This document shows, in pieces, positions 62,402 through 64,000 of a stretch of 64,000 nt of DNA (the first letter of the stretch is position 1; each line of letters starts with the position of its first letter). Source of the stretch: Martelella endophytica (lineage in GTDB: Bacteria; Pseudomonadota; Alphaproteobacteria; Rhizobiales; Rhizobiaceae); NCBI RefSeq assembly GCF_000960975.1, contig NZ_CP010803.1, positions 3,813,818 to 3,877,817 on the forward strand. Reading direction: 5' to 3'. The position numbers and the translations under genes are program-made. Below the pieces are notes generated by a model. That model made no database searches, was not told where the DNA came from, and was given only the letters and a program-made list of their open reading frames with translations.

Positions 62402-62938
62402 CTAGCGCTCGGCTCTGGCGTTGCCGATCAGCAGAAGCGCAGCCATGCCGGCAGCACGGATGGCGCTCTCGCCACGATAGCTGGAGGCCGAGACGGCACC
62501 TTCGAAGAGGACGAGAACCTGCTCCGTCAGCTCTGTCGGCGGGGCTTGCCCGAGCGCCTTCGCGCAAAGCCTTTCGATGAGGGCGAGAAGCCGCTCACGA
62601 TAGCGGGCGACCGCGGCCGCAACGGCGGGGTCATCCTCGCCCATCTCGCCGGCAGCTCGCAGAAACAGGCAGCCGCGAGCACCCTCGGCCTCCGCCCATT
62701 GCGCCAGCTCCTCGAACAGGGCTTCGAGGTCGTCAACGTCGAAACGCGCGAAGAAGCGGTTCTGCCGCTCTTCGAGCACGGCGACGACGAGTGCCTGCTT
62801 GTTGGTGACATGTTTGTAGAGCGTGCGGCTCGACACCTCGGCGGCGGCCGTCAGCCGGTCGACGCCCGATCCGGCAAAGCCGTGATGATCGAAGGTGGTT
62901 TCCGCACGGGCGAGTATCTTCTCTCTCAGCGTGGTCAT
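62402..62938 (-). CDS. TetR-family regulator of the quinone reductase operon
   Basis: A 178-residue TetR-type repressor. The HTH spans about residues 5-50: REKILARAETTFDHHGFAGSGVDRLTAAAEVSSRTLYKH in essence; the rest is the ligand domain. A strong 18-base palindrome overlaps its promoter ten bases upstream, so it is probably self-controlled together with the reductase. No ribosome site precedes the ATG and the predicted transcript starts at or near it, so the message may be leaderless. Confidence 0.88.
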   Translation of the reverse strand: MTTLREKILARAETTFDHHGFAGSGVDRLTAAAEVSSRTLYKHVTNKQALVVAVLEERQNRFFARFDVDDLEALFEELAQWAEAEGARGCLFLRAAGEMGEDDPAVAAAVARYRERLLALIERLCAKALGQAPPTELTEQVLVLFEGAVSASSYRGESAIRAAGMAALLLIGNARAER

Positions 62939-62944
62939 GGACGA

Positions 62945-62973
62945 TATGTAAAACGAACGTTTTACCTTGTCAA
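62945..62973 (-). promoter_or_regulatory. Promoter with embedded TetR operator
   Basis: Minus-strand TTGACA (62968-62973) and TACATA (62945-62950) with a 17-base spacer. The perfect palindrome GTAAAACGAACGTTTTAC (62948-62965) covers the spacer and part of the -10, so a bound TetR dimer would block the polymerase. Confidence 0.7.
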
Positions 62974-63033
62974 CCTGACCGCCCGAGCCGGAAGCAGAAG
63001 CGGTGGCACGGGGCACACGGCCCCGGCCTGTTA

Positions 63034-63546
63034 TCAGTCGATCAGACGCGCGGTATAGATCTCGTCCGCGGCAAGCGGCAGCAGCCGTTCGGCCATCTCG
63101 GCCTTCAGCGCCTCGTGGCGGGCGGTTTCCTCGGCCGACTTGTCCTTCTTGCCGCCTAGCCGGATGAATTCCTCCAGCACATGGCCGGGCTTGATGACCG
63201 CTTCGGCGGTCTTGCCGCGATAGGCAAAGCGGAAGAGATATGGACCCGGCGGATCGGTGATGACGTCCTTGCCGCCGAGCGGACGAAAGACGGCAAGCCG
63301 GTTCTCCGTCAGCCCGCGGGTAACCATTTCCAGCGCATCGCGGCCACCGGGACCGGTGAATGCCGTCAGGATGGAGATTTCGCGCCGTTCCAGCAGCTTG
63401 TCATCGAGCAGCGGAAATGCAGCCTGCATCGCCTTCAGCCCATGTACGACGCCGCCCGGAAAGCCGCCGCCGTGATAGGCCATGATCGCCTCGAACGAAA
63501 AGGTGAGCGGCCGCCCGTTCTCGCAAACGGTGATCGTGTCATGCAT
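63034..63546 (-). CDS. Unrecognised protein, possibly FmdE-like
   Basis: A 170-residue soluble protein. The start has AYHGGGFPGGVVHGLKAMQAAF in pattern, reminiscent of the His-Gly/Cys-Pro-Gly region of FmdE-type proteins but without the cysteine; FTGPGGRDALEMVTRGLTENRL follows, and the end is helical and charged (GGKKDKSAEETARHEALK). I cannot name it with confidence. Its ATG region overlaps the stop of the next gene on the same strand by eight bases, so the two are translationally coupled. Confidence 0.7.
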   Translation of the reverse strand: MHDTITVCENGRPLTFSFEAIMAYHGGGFPGGVVHGLKAMQAAFPLLDDKLLERREISILTAFTGPGGRDALEMVTRGLTENRLAVFRPLGGKDVITDPPGPYLFRFAYRGKTAEAVIKPGHVLEEFIRLGGKKDKSAEETARHEALKAEMAERLLPLAADEIYTARLID

Positions 63547-64000
63547 CGAGAAAATCCTTCAGATTGGGAACGAAACGGTCGAGAAAGCGGGTCGTCGCCG
63601 GCATGAAATGCGAGCCGTGATGGAACATCGGGTCGAGCGACGAGACGATCATCCGCCCCGGCGTCGACACCTCATCGATGTAGAGAACCGCCCTGCCCTC
63701 GCCATCGCGAACCAGCACTTCGGCGCCCTCCGGCGGATTGAACCAGCCGTGCAGATGCCAGGTCACATCCCGGTCGGTCATGCCGGCCATCAACGGATGC
63801 CCCGGTGCGGCGATCCTGACCCCGAGATCGGCATTTTCCCCAAGCCACCACCACCAGTTTGTTGGCGTCTGGATGAAATCCACATGCGAAAGCCAGAGAT
63901 GCGAGAGGCTCTCGCCAAGCGCCACCACCGTGCCACCGGCCTGAAGATGGTCGGCGATGACGGGGCGGACGGCGATCATCCGCTGCGCCGGCGTGCGGCA
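63539..64000 (-). CDS. Glutamine-amidotransferase-fold-like protein, 5' part outside window
   Basis: The reading frame runs to the right edge and is incomplete at its N-terminus; 153 residues are visible. The segments GGTVVALGESLSHLWL, APGHPLMAGMTDRDVTWHLHGW and GEGRAVLYIDEVSTPGRMIVSSLDP resemble proteins of the class I amidotransferase/ThuA-like superfamily, where a sheet-forming domain ends near HHGSHFMPAT. No catalytic Cys is in the visible part. It precedes the FmdE-like gene with overlap. Identification is tentative. Confidence 0.6.
   Translation of the reverse strand, partial: CRTPAQRMIAVRPVIADHLQAGGTVVALGESLSHLWLSHVDFIQTPTNWWWWLGENADLGVRIAAPGHPLMAGMTDRDVTWHLHGWFNPPEGAEVLVRDGEGRAVLYIDEVSTPGRMIVSSLDPMFHHGSHFMPATTRFLDRFVPNLKDFLDA

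Overview
The window reads as a chromosomal segment of an alphaproteobacterium of the Hyphomicrobiales (Rhizobiales), most likely Rhizobiaceae-like. The support is a GC-rich core genome with rhizobial gene content and order: an aminotransferase-hom-recJ block, a long suf operon with two cysteine desulfurases, aceA next to a divergent RamB/ScfR-type regulator, iron boxes of the RirA and Irr type, and rhizobial palindromic intergenic repeats. The genus cannot be fixed from this sequence. I see no phage, transposase, CRISPR array or plasmid function.

Layout. 1-4.7 kb: the end of cobP, a TSUP transporter, a nucleoside hydrolase, a small L,D-transpeptidase, a DUF192 protein, a double cold-shock protein and gloA. 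4.8-5.3 kb: three tandem tRNA-Glu genes behind one good promoter. 5.3-13 kb: recJ, hom and an AlaC-like aminotransferase, then sfsA, map and radC. 13-26 kb: a stretch rich in NAD(P) metabolism (sthA, nadK, a Nudix hydrolase, nadE) mixed with trigger factor, rlmJ, a GST, rpiA, gph and one large unrecognised membrane-anchored protein. 26-32 kb: a large L,D-transpeptidase, an ArsR-like regulator, fumC, a TetR/DUF4287 divergent pair and a LysE exporter. 32-39.7 kb: a minus-strand iron-sulfur assembly operon (class I desulfurase, sufB, sufC, sufD, VOC protein, sufS, sufT, sufA), with adjacent sites resembling RirA and Irr boxes on its promoter. 39.7-46.4 kb: hydrolase, aldo/keto reductase, a decayed autotransporter relic, a LytS/LytTR two-component pair, a FadL-type porin and a DUF2147 protein. 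46.7-58.3 kb: a fatty-acid oxidation region (SCP2, fadE, fadN, fadA, MerR regulator, fadD, divergent thioesterase, nitronate monooxygenase, etfA, etfB). 58.4-61.7 kb: isocitrate lyase with a small conserved-looking protein and its likely regulator. 61.7-64 kb: a TetR/quinone-reductase operon and two poorly known genes cut by the right edge.

How it fits together. Genes from 44.5 to 61.7 kb make a route from outer-membrane fatty-acid uptake (FadL), activation (FadD), beta-oxidation (FadE, FadN, FadA) and electron transfer (EtfAB) to the glyoxylate shunt (AceA). The most interesting signal I found is regulatory. A palindrome of the form TGAC-N6-GTCA occurs twice in tandem before etfBA and once before the FadL gene, and a related palindrome lies between fadD and the thioesterase. 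This suggests a local fatty-acid regulon, possibly run by the MerR-type gene inside the cluster. No clearly new multi-gene system was found; the best unknowns are the 538-residue protein at 18.3 kb, the 87-residue protein beside aceA and the gene pair at the right edge.
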